Below, piece by piece: positions 42,782 to 51,303 of a DNA stretch of 64,000 nucleotides (its first letter is position 1; each line of letters opens with the position of its first letter). Under the pieces are notes generated by a model. That model saw only the letters and a list, made by a program, of their open reading frames with translations. It ran no database searches and was not told where the DNA came from. The stretch comes from JACVRW01 sp963850205 (lineage in GTDB: Bacteria; Actinomycetota; Thermoleophilia; Solirubrobacterales; Thermoleophilaceae). The position numbers and the translations under genes were made by a program. The DNA lies in NCBI GenBank assembly GCA_963850205.1, contig CAWKKJ010000015.1, positions 558,001 through 622,000 on the forward strand, in the 5' to 3' direction.

Positions 42782-43946
42782 CTACGGCGCCGCCCTGGTG
42801 CGCGGTAGCAGGAGGGCGGTCGGCGGCGGCGACGCCGGCGGCGAGCAGCACGATTGTGTAGTTGCCGGCGAGGTCGAAGGCCAGGCCGGCGGCGATGGGG
42901 GCGATGAGGCCGGCGGCGCCCCAGGCGGTGAATAGCCTGCCGTAGACGTGGCCGACGCGGGCTGCGCCGTAGAAGTGGCCGGTGGCGGCGGGGTAGGCAC
43001 TGGAAACGGCGCCGTAGGAGAGGCCGGTGCCGGCGAGGGCGCCGAGCGCTATTGATGGGTTGGAGAGCCAGGCACCGAGAAGCAATGCGCCGGCACCGAC
43101 CGCGCCGGCGGCGAGGAGCACCGAGCGGACCTCGAGGGTGTCGGTTAGCGAGCCGCCGACCAGGCGACCGAGTGCGTTGCCGAGGGCGATGAGCCCGGCG
43201 CCGAGCGCCGCCGCGGCGGCCCCACCCCCGACGCTGTCGACGATCGCGGCGGCATGGGCCAGAGCGGCCAGCCCGGGCGGCCGCGCTGAGAAAGAAGTCG
43301 ACCCACAGCACCCAGAATGTTCGGTTGTAGACCGACCCCGGTTCGTGCCGTGGACCGAGGTCGTCCTCGTCGGGGAAGTGAAACCCGGCCAGGAGCACGA
43401 CCTGCAGCGCGCCGATCACAGCCACTCCGGCGGCGATCAGCGCGAAGGTCTCGAACACGCCGAGTCGGCGAATGCTCAGCTCCAGCAGGGGCGCAAACGC
43501 CGCGGGCCCGACGGCGTAGGCGGTGATGGCCAAGCTGGTGGCCAAGCCGCGCCGCTGGGGCAGGCTGAGTTGGACGGTCTGTAGCGCGACGCTGTAGCCG
43601 AGCCCGTTGGCGATGCCGAACAGGCCCGCGTAGCCCAGCCATAGCGCCCACGCGGGGCCGGTGCTGGCGATCCACAGGCCGGCTGCGGCAAGCATCCGGC
43701 GCCGGTGGCGATCGCCGCGGGTGAGGCCCGCCGGTACAGGCTTGGTGCGAGCAGCATGCTCACCGTGAAGGCGCCGACGGCGACCGCATAGACACCGCTG
43801 ACGGCGGCGCGCGAGAGGTCGAGACGGGTCTCGAGCGCGGTAACGAACAGGCTCCAGGCGTGGAAGACCCCGAGCCCGATCATCAGCAGGAAGGCGGCCG
43901 CCAGAGGCCGAAGGGCGGCGCCGGCGAAGTGTGGGGTGGTCGTCAC
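42782..43946 (-). CDS. MFS transporter (OFA/oxalate-formate antiporter-like), three frameshifts
   Basis: The protein is spread over three frames. First part: MTTTPHFAGAALRPLAAAFL to about 43700, with GLGVFHAWSLFVTALETRLD typical of OFA-family helix 1-2. Then a one-base loss near 43697 leads into RMLAAAGLWIASTGPAWALW through FFLSAAA; an added base near 43280 leads into LAALAHAAAIVDSVGGGA and on to helix 10-12; a further added base near 42820 restores the end ALLLPRTRAAP at 42782. Corrected length about 388 residues. Downstream of arsC and a phosphoesterase on the same strand, so it could be their exporter. Either assembly errors or a pseudogene. Confidence 0.7.
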
Positions 43947-44024
43947 GCGCGTGAAGGCTCGCGGCGCCGTGGCGGGCGCCGAGTCCCCGGGGAGCTTTCC
44001 ACGCGGAACCGGGCTTGCTTCCTC

Positions 44025-44744
44025 CTAGACGGCGAGCACCAGTTTCTCGGCGTACTCGCCTGGTAACCCCGCCGCGGCCACCTCGCGGGCCACCGTCTCG
44101 GCGTCGTACCCGACCCGCTCGATCTCGGCTGCCGCCCGGTCGGCCTCGAGCTTGAGCACGGCGAAGGCGGCGCGGGGGTCGCCGTCTTTGGGCTTACCCA
44201 CTGACCCGCAGTTGACGAACAGCGCGCCGCCGTAGTGGTGGATCCAGGGCTGATGGGTGTGTCCGAAGACGAGCACGTCGCAGTCGGCGCCGGCGGCGAT
44301 GCGCTCGAACGTGCGTGCCGGCTTGTCCTCGAACAGGTACTCGTTGACCTTGCGGGGGGAGCCGTGTACCAGCCGTACTCGCTGATCTCCCAGCTCGAAG
44401 CGCAGGTCGAACGGCAGTCCGCGCATGAAGTCCTTGGAGCGCCGGTCGGTGTGAGCCAGCGTCCAGTCGACTGACTGCTGTCCGAGCTCGCGGTCGTGCT
44501 GGTCGCGATAGGCGCAGCCGCAGTCTTCGAGGTCGCGGCCGATGGCGTAGTCGTAGTTGCCGTAGATGCTCGGAATCCGCCGGTCCTCGACGAGGGCGCA
44601 GACCTCGTTGGGATGGGGGCCATAGCCGACCAGATCGCCGCCGCAGTAGACCCGCTTGATGCCGAGCTGCTCGATCCGGTCGAGGGCCGCCTCCAGGGCC
44701 GGCAGGTTGCCGTGGATGTCGGTGACGATCGCGACGGCGCTCAT
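44025..44744 (-). CDS. metallophosphoesterase (YfcE/MJ0936-like)
   Basis: 239 residues. Metal-binding motifs of calcineurin-like phosphoesterases are all visible: VTDIHGNL (D-x-H), GGDLVGYG (GD), GNYD, LVHGSP and FGHTHQPW. The GYGPHPNEV segment marks the prokaryotic subfamily with broad phosphodiesterase activity. Starts 10 bp after the arsC stop, so likely co-transcribed with it. Confidence 0.88.
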   Translation of the reverse strand: MSAVAIVTDIHGNLPALEAALDRIEQLGIKRVYCGGDLVGYGPHPNEVCALVEDRRIPSIYGNYDYAIGRDLEDCGCAYRDQHDRELGQQSVDWTLAHTDRRSKDFMRGLPFDLRFELGDQRVRLVHGSPRKVNEYLFEDKPARTFERIAAGADCDVLVFGHTHQPWIHHYGGALFVNCGSVGKPKDGDPRAAFAVLKLEADRAAAEIERVGYDAETVAREVAAAGLPGEYAEKLVLAV

Positions 44745-44754
44745 GGCCGAAGGT

Positions 44755-45378
44755 TCAACTGTTGGCGGTGGCCAGTGCGTCGCAGCGCTCGGCGCGCAGG
44801 CAATCGCGGGTGCGTCGGTGGGCGATGCTCATTACAAACGACCGCACCGGCGCCTCCTGGTAGCCGGCAAGGATGGCGTCCGCACAGGCGCGGATCTCAG
44901 CATCCGAACGTACTCCCTCGAACTCCTCGGCCAGGTCGGGAAGCAGACGCTGCAGGCGCAGCTGATGGGCGGTCCGATCGGACCGGATCGCGTCGAGGCG
45001 CTGGTCGATCAGGTCCCTGACCCGCATCTCGACCGCGTCGCGGATGGCGCGCACCTCCTCGATCGGCTTTCCGGCCGGGTCGGGGATGTCCCAATCCTCC
45101 ACCGTGGTGGGCACATAGGGGCACTGGGCGCCGCAGGCCAGCGTGATGGCCCAGGCGGCGTGTAGTTGCATCTCCACCGTCAGCTTCCTGGGCCGTTGGC
45201 CGGACAGGTCGATGCCGATTTCGCGCATTGCCTCCACCACCTCGGGCCAGACCTGGGGCGCGGGCTGTTGGCCGGCCGACTCGGCCCGGATGTCGTCCGG
45301 GGCGTGGCGCTCGAGCAGCGCCTGGGCCATCTGCGACCGCCCGGCGTTGTGGGTGCACACGAACAGCACGTATTTCAT
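44755..45378 (-). CDS. arsC: arsenate reductase / LMW phosphatase-like ArsC with C-terminal helical domain
   Basis: 207 residues. The N-terminal low-molecular-weight phosphatase fold has the P-loop CTHNAGRSQMAQ (CX5R at residues 8-14). The second and third cysteines for reductive relay are candidates in LACGAQCPYVP near residue 85, and the aspartate loop is VEDWDIPDPAGK. About 75 further residues form a helical extension known from actinobacterial ArsC-type proteins. Divergent from arsR with an intergenic region carrying a strong promoter. Confidence 0.88.
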   Translation of the reverse strand: MKYVLFVCTHNAGRSQMAQALLERHAPDDIRAESAGQQPAPQVWPEVVEAMREIGIDLSGQRPRKLTVEMQLHAAWAITLACGAQCPYVPTTVEDWDIPDPAGKPIEEVRAIRDAVEMRVRDLIDQRLDAIRSDRTAHQLRLQRLLPDLAEEFEGVRSDAEIRACADAILAGYQEAPVRSFVMSIAHRRTRDCLRAERCDALATANS

Positions 45379-45421
45379 CTCGGCCTCCCAGAGGTTTCGC
45401 GGCCGCGCCAGAGTTTAAGCA

Positions 45422-45450
45422 TTGACAGCTGTCACTTCAATCGATATAAG
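45422..45450 (+). promoter_or_regulatory. sigma-70-type promoter of arsR
   Basis: TTGACA (45422-45427) and TATAAG (45445-45450) separated by 17 bp, eight bases before the arsR ATG. The start would be within or near a very short leader. Confidence 0.75.
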
Positions 45451-45460
45451 TAGATCGATG
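45423..45460. promoter_or_regulatory. candidate ArsR operators
   Basis: Two dyads overlap the promoter: a perfect 12-bp palindrome TGACAGCTGTCA (45423-45434) over the -35 box, and an imperfect one TCAATCGAT...ATCGATGA (45436-45460) that spans the -10 box and the start codon. Either or both could let ArsR shut off both divergent transcripts. Confidence 0.55.
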
Positions 45461-45811
45461 AGCGTCGATCTGCAGCTCTCCCCCAAGCAGAAGCGCCCGG
45501 CCGGCGAACCCTGCTGCGAGCCGGTGGTCTACCCCGACGTGGAGCGCGAGGAGGCGCTGCGGATGGCCGACGTGGCCAAGGCTCTGGGCGACCCCGTGCG
45601 GCTGCAGCTGGTCGATGTGCTGCGAAAGCACGCCGGCAAGGTCTGCGTATGCGAGCTGGTGCCGCTCTTCGACATCGCCCAGCCCACCCTCTCGCACCAC
45701 CTCAAGAAGCTGCGCGAGGCCGGCATCGTGGACTCCGAGCGACGCGGGCTGTGGGCCTACTACTACGTGAACCCCGAGGCGCTGGAGGAACTCTCGTCAT
45801 GGCTGAGTTGA
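45458..45811 (+). CDS. arsR: ArsR-family metalloid-responsive repressor
   Basis: 117 residues. Winged helix-turn-helix with ALGDPVRLQLVDVLRKHAG, then the CVCEL metal-binding motif at the start of the sensor helix (VCVCELVPLF) and recognition helix QPTLSHHLKKLREAGIV. An extra N-terminal CC pair (EPCCEPVVYP) may add ligands. Expected to release DNA on binding arsenite or antimonite. Its stop overlaps the start of arsM by 13 bases. Confidence 0.9.
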   Translation: MSVDLQLSPKQKRPAGEPCCEPVVYPDVEREEALRMADVAKALGDPVRLQLVDVLRKHAGKVCVCELVPLFDIAQPTLSHHLKKLREAGIVDSERRGLWAYYYVNPEALEELSSWLS

Positions 45812-46616
45812 CCGACACTCGCGAGGCAGTACGTGAGCGCTACGCCGCCGCCGCCCGCGCCGCGGCCGAAGGCCAGAGCGGCGCGGCGTGTTGCGGCACG
45901 ACCGAGGGCTGCGGCTCGACCACCGTGCGGGCCGACGCAGCTGACGTTTTCGGCGAGCAGCTCTACCGGGACGACGAGCGCGACGGGGCGACGGACACTG
46001 CCGTGGCAGCCTCGATGGGCTGCGGGGTCCCGACCGCGGTGGCGGATCTGCACGAGGGCGAGACGGTGCTCGACCTCGGCTCCGGCGCGGGCGCTGACGT
46101 GCTGATCTCCGCCCGCCGCGTCGGGCCGGCCGGCCGGGCGATCGGGGTCGACATGACCGACGAAATGCTCGAGCTGGCCCGTCGCAGCGCCGCCGAGGCC
46201 GGCGCGGACAACGTCGAGTTCGTCAAGGGCACCATCGAGCAGCTGCCGTTGCCCGACAGCTCAGTCGACGTGGTGATCTCCAACTGCGTGATCAACCTGT
46301 CAGCCGACAAGCCCCAAGTCCTGCGCGAAGCAGCCCGGGTGCTGCGCCCCGGCGGACGCTTCGCCGTCTCCGACGTGATCGCCGACCCCGACATGGACGA
46401 AGCCACCAAGACCGACATGCAGCAATGGACCGGCTGCATCGCCGGCGCGCTGACCCGTCAGGAATTCGAAGCCGCCCTCCGCGACGCCGGGCTGACCGAG
46501 ATCGAGATACGCGACACCCACCGCGTCCACGAGCACGCCAGCTCGGCCATCGTCAGAGCCACCAAGCCGAGGACGGCGTCCTCTACGGCGTCCTGGCGGG
46601 CGAGGACAACCACTGA
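45799..46616 (+). CDS. arsM: arsenite methyltransferase, one-base frameshift near the end
   Basis: SAM-dependent As(III) methyltransferase, about 272 residues when corrected. SAM motif VLDLGSGAGADVLISA near residue 93; arsenic-binding cysteines are candidates in AACCGTTEGCG, SMGCGVPT, VISNCVINL and WTGCIAGAL. At about 46566 the frame loses one base: AAGCCGAGGACG should be AAGCCnGAGGAC, giving KPEDGVLYGVLAGEDNH with a stop at 46616. In the uncorrected frame it runs to 46647. The start overlaps arsR. Would methylate and volatilise arsenic. Confidence 0.88.
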
Positions 46617-46621
46617 GCGAG

Positions 46622-47182
46622 ATGGTCGAGCGGACGATCGACGGTAAGCCTCGGAGGGTCTACAACCCAGTCCAGCGCGACGCCGCCACCTTCCTGGAGA
46701 CCAGCGAGGAGAGCGGCGGCGAGCGGACGCTGGCCGAGCTCGAGGTGGCGCCCGGCGGGAAGGTCACCCCGCACTACCACCTCACCTACAGCGAACGCTT
46801 CACGGTGCTCGAGGGCCAACTGACCGTCGAGATCGACGGCGTCCGCCATCAGCTCGGGCCAGGCAACGAGGCCGTCGCAGCCGCCGGCAGCCTGCACGCC
46901 TGGAGCAACCCGGGCGAGAACCGCAGCGTCGCTAAGGTCGAGCTGCGGCCCGGCAGCCCCGGCTTCGAGAAGGGCCTGCGCATCACCTACGGGCTGGCCG
47001 CCGACGGCCAGGTGCTCAAGAACGGCGTGCCCCGCAACCCCCTCCACACTGCGCTGGTGCTCGAGTGGGGCGAGCTGCGCCTACCCGGAGCCTACGCGCC
47101 GCTCCAACGAATCCTGGCCCTGCTGGCCCGCATCGCCCGCCGGCGGGGCATCGACCGCGAACTCGAGCGCCGCTACCTCTGA
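46622..47182 (+). CDS. cupin-domain protein
   Basis: 186 residues. A cupin barrel with motif 1 PHYHLTYSERFTVLEG (two His and one Glu as metal ligands) and motif 2 AAGSLHAWSNPGEN. The last 50 residues are a helical, arginine-rich tail that may associate with the membrane (LQRILALLARIARRRG). Starts six bases after the corrected arsM stop. A role in arsenic handling is possible by position; substrate unknown. Confidence 0.8.
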   Translation: MVERTIDGKPRRVYNPVQRDAATFLETSEESGGERTLAELEVAPGGKVTPHYHLTYSERFTVLEGQLTVEIDGVRHQLGPGNEAVAAAGSLHAWSNPGENRSVAKVELRPGSPGFEKGLRITYGLAADGQVLKNGVPRNPLHTALVLEWGELRLPGAYAPLQRILALLARIARRRGIDRELERRYL

Positions 47183-47224
47183 CCGCGGCGCGCAACGTCC
47201 TTGCCGGCCTTGCGCGACGCTGAC

Positions 47225-47728
47225 ATGCGGGCGATCATTTCGATAGTGGCGACGCAAGCACCCGTTATCGCGGCCTCGAGCTCGTCGTTGAACGCGTTGG
47301 CGGGGACCGCGACCTTGCACTGCCTGACGGGATGTGCCGCCGGCGAGGTCACCGGCATGGTGATCGGCTCGGCATTGGGTCTTGCAAACCTGGCGACGCT
47401 GGTCCTCGCCGTCGGTCTCGCGTTCCTTTTCGGCTATGTCCTCACCTCCCTGCCCCTACTGCGTTCGGGCCTCGCGCTCACAGCCGTTGTCCCGATCGCG
47501 GTAGCCGCGGACACGGTGTCGATCTCGATCATGGAGCTCATCGACAACGCCGTGGTGCTCGCGGTCCCAGGGGCGATGGACGCCGGTCTCAGCGAGGCGC
47601 TTTTCTGGGGGCCTGTGCTAGGTGGCTTCGCCATCGCATTCGGACCGGCCTTCCTCGTGAACAGGGCGCTGATCCGGCGCGGCCGGGGGTGTTGTCCCGG
47701 CTCACGACAGTCCTTCGGCGCCGTATAG
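47225..47728 (+). CDS. DUF4396-like membrane protein
   Basis: 167 residues from the ATG at 47225 (a TTG at 47201 is the alternative). Four helices are likely. The motif LHCLTGCAAGEVTGMVIGSA is the signature of DUF4396, with cysteines that could bind metal or metalloid; a second conserved part is ADTVSISIMELIDNAVVLAV. Function unknown. Last gene after arsR-arsM-cupin on the plus strand; it may be a copper- or arsenic-related permease. Confidence 0.72.
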   Translation: MRAIISIVATQAPVIAASSSSLNALAGTATLHCLTGCAAGEVTGMVIGSALGLANLATLVLAVGLAFLFGYVLTSLPLLRSGLALTAVVPIAVAADTVSISIMELIDNAVVLAVPGAMDAGLSEALFWGPVLGGFAIAFGPAFLVNRALIRRGRGCCPGSRQSFGAV

Positions 47729-47777
47729 CGCGCGCGAACAGGGCCGGCTGGACCGGCGGCCAGAGCTGTGCGCAAAG

Positions 47778-48959
47778 ATGGCCCTCGTCCGCGGCTGCCC
47801 GCCAGTAGTGGCCCTCGGGGGGTCGCTACATCGAGAAGCAGACGGGCCGGGCGCCGAGGATCCGCCGAGTCCGCGAAGATGCACGACGGTGTTGCCGTCC
47901 CGTGAACGTTCTGCGACCACGCCGGGGCAGCTCTCCCGCCGCGCCGTGATCGCCGGTCCGCTGGTCGCCGGCGTCACGCTGATCGGAGCCCTCTGGGCCA
48001 CGCGGGAGGCTGACGTCCCGTTCCGTGATCCCGACAACGTCGCCGCCAAGTACCTGGTGCTGGTGGGTCTCGGCGTGGTCGTCATGTGGGCGCTGGACAT
48101 CGTCGTGCGCGCGGCCTGCCGGACGGGGACGCGCTGGCCGTCGCGCGAGACGCTGCGCGAGGTCCGCCGCGAGCGGTGGTCGTGGAAGCGCTGCCTCGCC
48201 GCGGCGTGCGCGCTGGTGAGCTTCTACGTCTCCTACCTCGCCTACCGCAACCTCAAGAGCATGGTCCCGCTGCTGCGCCCCGACGACCTCTTCGACCGCG
48301 AGCTCGCCGACCTGGACCGGGCGATCTTCGCAGGCCAAGACCCGTGGGAGCTGCTGCACTCGCTGCTGGGCACGGGGATCCTCGGCCACGCCCTGTCGTT
48401 CATCTACGTGGCGTTCATCGTCTTCCTGCCGCTGTCGATGGCGCTCGCGCTCGTGTTCACCCGCGATCTGTCGACCGGCCTGTTCTACACGACGGCGCTC
48501 TCGCTGAACTGGCCGCTGGGCGCGCTGACCTACCTGCTGGTCCCCGCCCTCGGGCCGATCTACGCGTTCCCGGGGGACTTCAGCGACCTGCCCGCGACCA
48601 AGGCCGCCGAGCTGCAGCGGACCCTGATGAGCGACCGCCTGGAGTTCCTGCGCGATCCCGTCGAGGCCGCCGGCCAGCACATCGCCGCGTTCGCGTCGCT
48701 GCACGTCTCGATGATCTTCACCGCCGTGGTGACCGCGCACCTGCTCGGCCTCGGCCGGCGCGTGCGGATCACGCTGTGGACGGTCCTGGCGCTGTCGGTC
48801 ATCGCCACCGTCTACCTTGGCTGGCACTACGTGATCGACGACGTCGCCGGGGTCGTGCTCGCGCTCGTCGCCCTCTCGCTGGCCTGGGCGCTGACGGGCT
48901 TTCAGCCGCGCGGCGTGTCCCGCCTGCGCCGCGACACCGCGACCGCGGAGGCGACCTGA
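47778..48959 (+). CDS. PAP2-family phosphatase, copy 1
   Basis: 393 residues from ATG 47778; a GTG at 47889 (356 residues) may be the true start because the first 37 residues look unconserved. Six helices follow. The phosphatase motifs are AFASLHVSMIFTAVVTAHLL and YLGWHYVIDDVAGVVLAL, the C2 and C3 histidines of the PAP2/inositol-phosphotransferase group (C1 appears weak as LKSMVPLLRPDD). It acts on lipid phosphates in the membrane. About 60% similar by eye to the next gene, so a tandem duplicate. Confidence 0.82.
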   Translation: MALVRGCPPVVALGGSLHREADGPGAEDPPSPRRCTTVLPSRERSATTPGQLSRRAVIAGPLVAGVTLIGALWATREADVPFRDPDNVAAKYLVLVGLGVVVMWALDIVVRAACRTGTRWPSRETLREVRRERWSWKRCLAAACALVSFYVSYLAYRNLKSMVPLLRPDDLFDRELADLDRAIFAGQDPWELLHSLLGTGILGHALSFIYVAFIVFLPLSMALALVFTRDLSTGLFYTTALSLNWPLGALTYLLVPALGPIYAFPGDFSDLPATKAAELQRTLMSDRLEFLRDPVEAAGQHIAAFASLHVSMIFTAVVTAHLLGLGRRVRITLWTVLALSVIATVYLGWHYVIDDVAGVVLALVALSLAWALTGFQPRGVSRLRRDTATAEAT

Positions 48960-50071
48960 GCGCGATCCGCGTCGCGGCGTCGCCCGCCCCCGTCGTCGAG
49001 GACGACGCGCAGCCCTCGTGGCGCAGCATGCTGGCCGGCCCTCTGGTGGCCGCGATCACGCTGGCGGGGGCGATCGTGGCGGCCGACTCCATCGACGTCG
49101 AGCTCCGCGACCCCGACGGCGTCGCGGGAGGGCGGCTCGTCTGGGTCGTCATCTTGGTGCTCGTGCTGGTGGCCATGGACGTCTTCGTCCGGGCGGCCCG
49201 GCGCGCGCAGCGCAAGCTGCCGCCGCGGGCGGTGCTCGCCGAGGTGCGCGCCGAGCGCTGGGGCTGGCGGCGGGGCCTGGCCGTCGGCAGCGCGCTGGTG
49301 AGCTTCTACATCACCTACCTGGCCTACCGCAACCTCAAGAGCGCCGTGCCGCTGCTGCGGCCCGACGACCTCGTGGACCGCCAGCTGGCCGACCTGGACC
49401 GCGTCCTCTTTCTGGGCAGCGACCCAGCCGACCTCACGCACGCGATCTTCGGCACTGGCGCCGCCGCCGAGGTGCTGTCGGTCATTTACCTCTTCTACGT
49501 CCTGTTCGTCCCGATCTCGCTCGCCGTCGCGCTCGTGTTCTCGGCGAACCTGCCGGGCGGCATGTTCTACGCGACGGCCGCGGCGATCAACTGGCCGATC
49601 GGCGCGCTGAGCTACATCGCGCTGCCGGCGCTGGGGCCCGTCTACTACGTGCCGGAGGACTTCCGCGACCTTCCGGTCACCGGGGTGTCCGAGCTGCAGG
49701 AGCTGATGCTCGACCAGCGCGTGGAGTTCCTCGCCGACCCTTCGGTCACCGGCACCGCCCAGAGCATCGCCGCGTTCGCGTCGCTGCACGTGTCGGTGAT
49801 CCTCACCGCCGTTCTGGCCGCCTACCTGCTGGGCTTCGGACGGCGCACGCGCCTCGGCCTGTGGGTGCTGCTGTGGTCGTCGGTGCTCGCGACCGTCTAC
49901 CTCGGCTGGCACTACGTCATCGACGTCATCGCGGGCGTGGCGATCGCGCTGCTCGCGCTGTGGCTGGCCAGCAAGCTGACCGGCTTCCGGATCGACCCGA
50001 GGGCTTTTCGTAGTCGTGGAAGCCGCCGCCGCCTTTCCGGCCGTGCATCCCGCTCACGACCATCCGCTTGA
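48956..50071 (+). CDS. PAP2-family phosphatase, copy 2
   Basis: Paralogue of the preceding gene along its whole length: YLAYRNLKSAVPLLRPDDLV, AFASLHVSVILTAVLAAYLL and YLGWHYVIDVIAGVAIAL align directly. The reading frame extends back to a CTG at 48956 that overlaps the stop of copy 1 (CTGA). The first conventional start is ATG 49028, which still includes helix 1, giving 347 residues. I list the longer form as tentative. The tail after residue 350 is serine/arginine-rich. Confidence 0.78.
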   Translation: MSAIRVAASPAPVVEDDAQPSWRSMLAGPLVAAITLAGAIVAADSIDVELRDPDGVAGGRLVWVVILVLVLVAMDVFVRAARRAQRKLPPRAVLAEVRAERWGWRRGLAVGSALVSFYITYLAYRNLKSAVPLLRPDDLVDRQLADLDRVLFLGSDPADLTHAIFGTGAAAEVLSVIYLFYVLFVPISLAVALVFSANLPGGMFYATAAAINWPIGALSYIALPALGPVYYVPEDFRDLPVTGVSELQELMLDQRVEFLADPSVTGTAQSIAAFASLHVSVILTAVLAAYLLGFGRRTRLGLWVLLWSSVLATVYLGWHYVIDVIAGVAIALLALWLASKLTGFRIDPRAFRSRGSRRRLSGRASRSRPSA

Positions 50072-50112
50072 GCAGCGGGGGTGGGGCGGACGGCTCACCC
50101 GTGACTGCGAGT

Positions 50113-50505
50113 ATGCAGCCCATGGGATTCGACCAGTATCACGAGCCGCCCGAGGAGCTGAGCCAGGAGGTCCGGACGCTCGCGAGGATGTTCGCCTCGC
50201 TGACCGAGGAGGCCGAGGCGATCAGCTGGTACGAGCAGCGCCTCGCGGTGGAGCAGGATCCGGAGGCGCGGGCGATCGTGGCCAACGCCCGCCACGAGGA
50301 GTACAAGCATTTCGCGATGGACCTCGAGTTCCTGTTTCGGCAGCGCCCCGAATGGGGGGCGATCGCGAAGGGGATCCTGTTCCAGAGCGGCCCGGTCGCC
50401 GACAACGCCGAGAGCGCCGAGAGCCTTGCCGAGATCGATGATCCCGGCCCGGACTCGGGACCCGAGCTCCAGCTGGGATCGCTCGGAATCGGGGACCTGC
50501 GATGA
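50113..50505 (+). CDS. encapsulated ferritin-like cargo protein (EncFtn)
   Basis: 130 residues. The short ferritin-like helices carry the ferroxidase ligands: TEEAEAISWYEQR (Glu) and ARHEEYKHFAMDLEF (Glu and His), as in Rhodospirillum EncFtn, which forms a decamer and oxidises iron. The end LGSLGIGDLR is the classic encapsulin-targeting peptide, joined by a flexible acidic linker. The stop overlaps the encapsulin ATG (ATGA). An ATG at 50122 is an alternative start. Stores or detoxifies iron inside the shell. Confidence 0.92.
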   Translation: MQPMGFDQYHEPPEELSQEVRTLARMFASLTEEAEAISWYEQRLAVEQDPEARAIVANARHEEYKHFAMDLEFLFRQRPEWGAIAKGILFQSGPVADNAESAESLAEIDDPGPDSGPELQLGSLGIGDLR

Positions 50506-51299
50506 GTCATCTCCTTCGTGAGCACGCGCCGATCAGCGAGCGCAGCTGGGAGCTGATCGACGAAGAGGCGCGGGAGCGGCTCACCCCCGGGATGGCTGCC
50601 CGCCGCCTCATCGACTTCTCCGGCCCGCACGGCTGGGGCCTGCAGAGCGTGACCCTGGGCCGGGTCGGGACCGTCGAGCTCGGCCTCGACGGCGTCGACG
50701 GCAAGCAGCGTCAGGTGCGGCCGGTGGTCGAGCTCAAGGCGCCGTTCAACGTGTCGCGCGACGAACTGCTCGAGGGCGACCGCGGCGCGCCCGACGTCGA
50801 TTTCGCGGACCTCGACCGCGCAGCCGCGCAGTTCGTGGTGGCCGAGAACACCGTCATCTTCCACGGAGCGGAAGCCGCTGGCTTCGAGGGGATCGTCGCG
50901 TCAAGTCCACACGCACCGATCCCGCGACCCGAGGACGCGGGCGCGTACACGGACGCGGTCGCGCGGGCCGTCGATCTGCTCAAGCGTCACGGGCTGGAGG
51001 GCGACTACGGGCTGGCGCTCAGCCGAGAGGAGTGGACCCGCGTCGTCGAGTCGAGCGAGCACGGCGGCTACCCGCTCTTCGACCACCTCAAGAGCATCAT
51101 CCGCGGCCCCATAGTCTGGACCCCCGGGCTGGACGGAGCCGTCGTGCTGACCGTGCGAGGCGGCGATTACCTGTTCGACTGCGGCCAGGACGTCTCCGTG
51201 GGCTACGCGCACCACGACGCGGACAGTGTGGCCCTCTACCTGGAAGCGTCCTTCGCGTTCCGAGTGGCCACGCCGGAGGCCGCGGTCGCCATACGGTGA
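50502..51299 (+). CDS. family 1 encapsulin shell protein
   Basis: 265 residues with the HK97-fold encapsulin pattern. The N-terminal helix region HAPISERSWELIDEEARERL forms the cargo-docking site; RRLIDFSGPHGW, GKQRQVRPVVELKAPFNVSR (E-loop) and NTVIFHGAEAAGFEGIVASS are family hallmarks, and SVGYAHHDADSVALYLEASF the C-terminal part. It self-assembles into an icosahedral compartment (T=1 expected for this size). Coupled directly to its cargo gene. Confidence 0.94.
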   Translation: MSHLLREHAPISERSWELIDEEARERLTPGMAARRLIDFSGPHGWGLQSVTLGRVGTVELGLDGVDGKQRQVRPVVELKAPFNVSRDELLEGDRGAPDVDFADLDRAAAQFVVAENTVIFHGAEAAGFEGIVASSPHAPIPRPEDAGAYTDAVARAVDLLKRHGLEGDYGLALSREEWTRVVESSEHGGYPLFDHLKSIIRGPIVWTPGLDGAVVLTVRGGDYLFDCGQDVSVGYAHHDADSVALYLEASFAFRVATPEAAVAIR

Positions 51300-51303
51300 T
51301 TCC

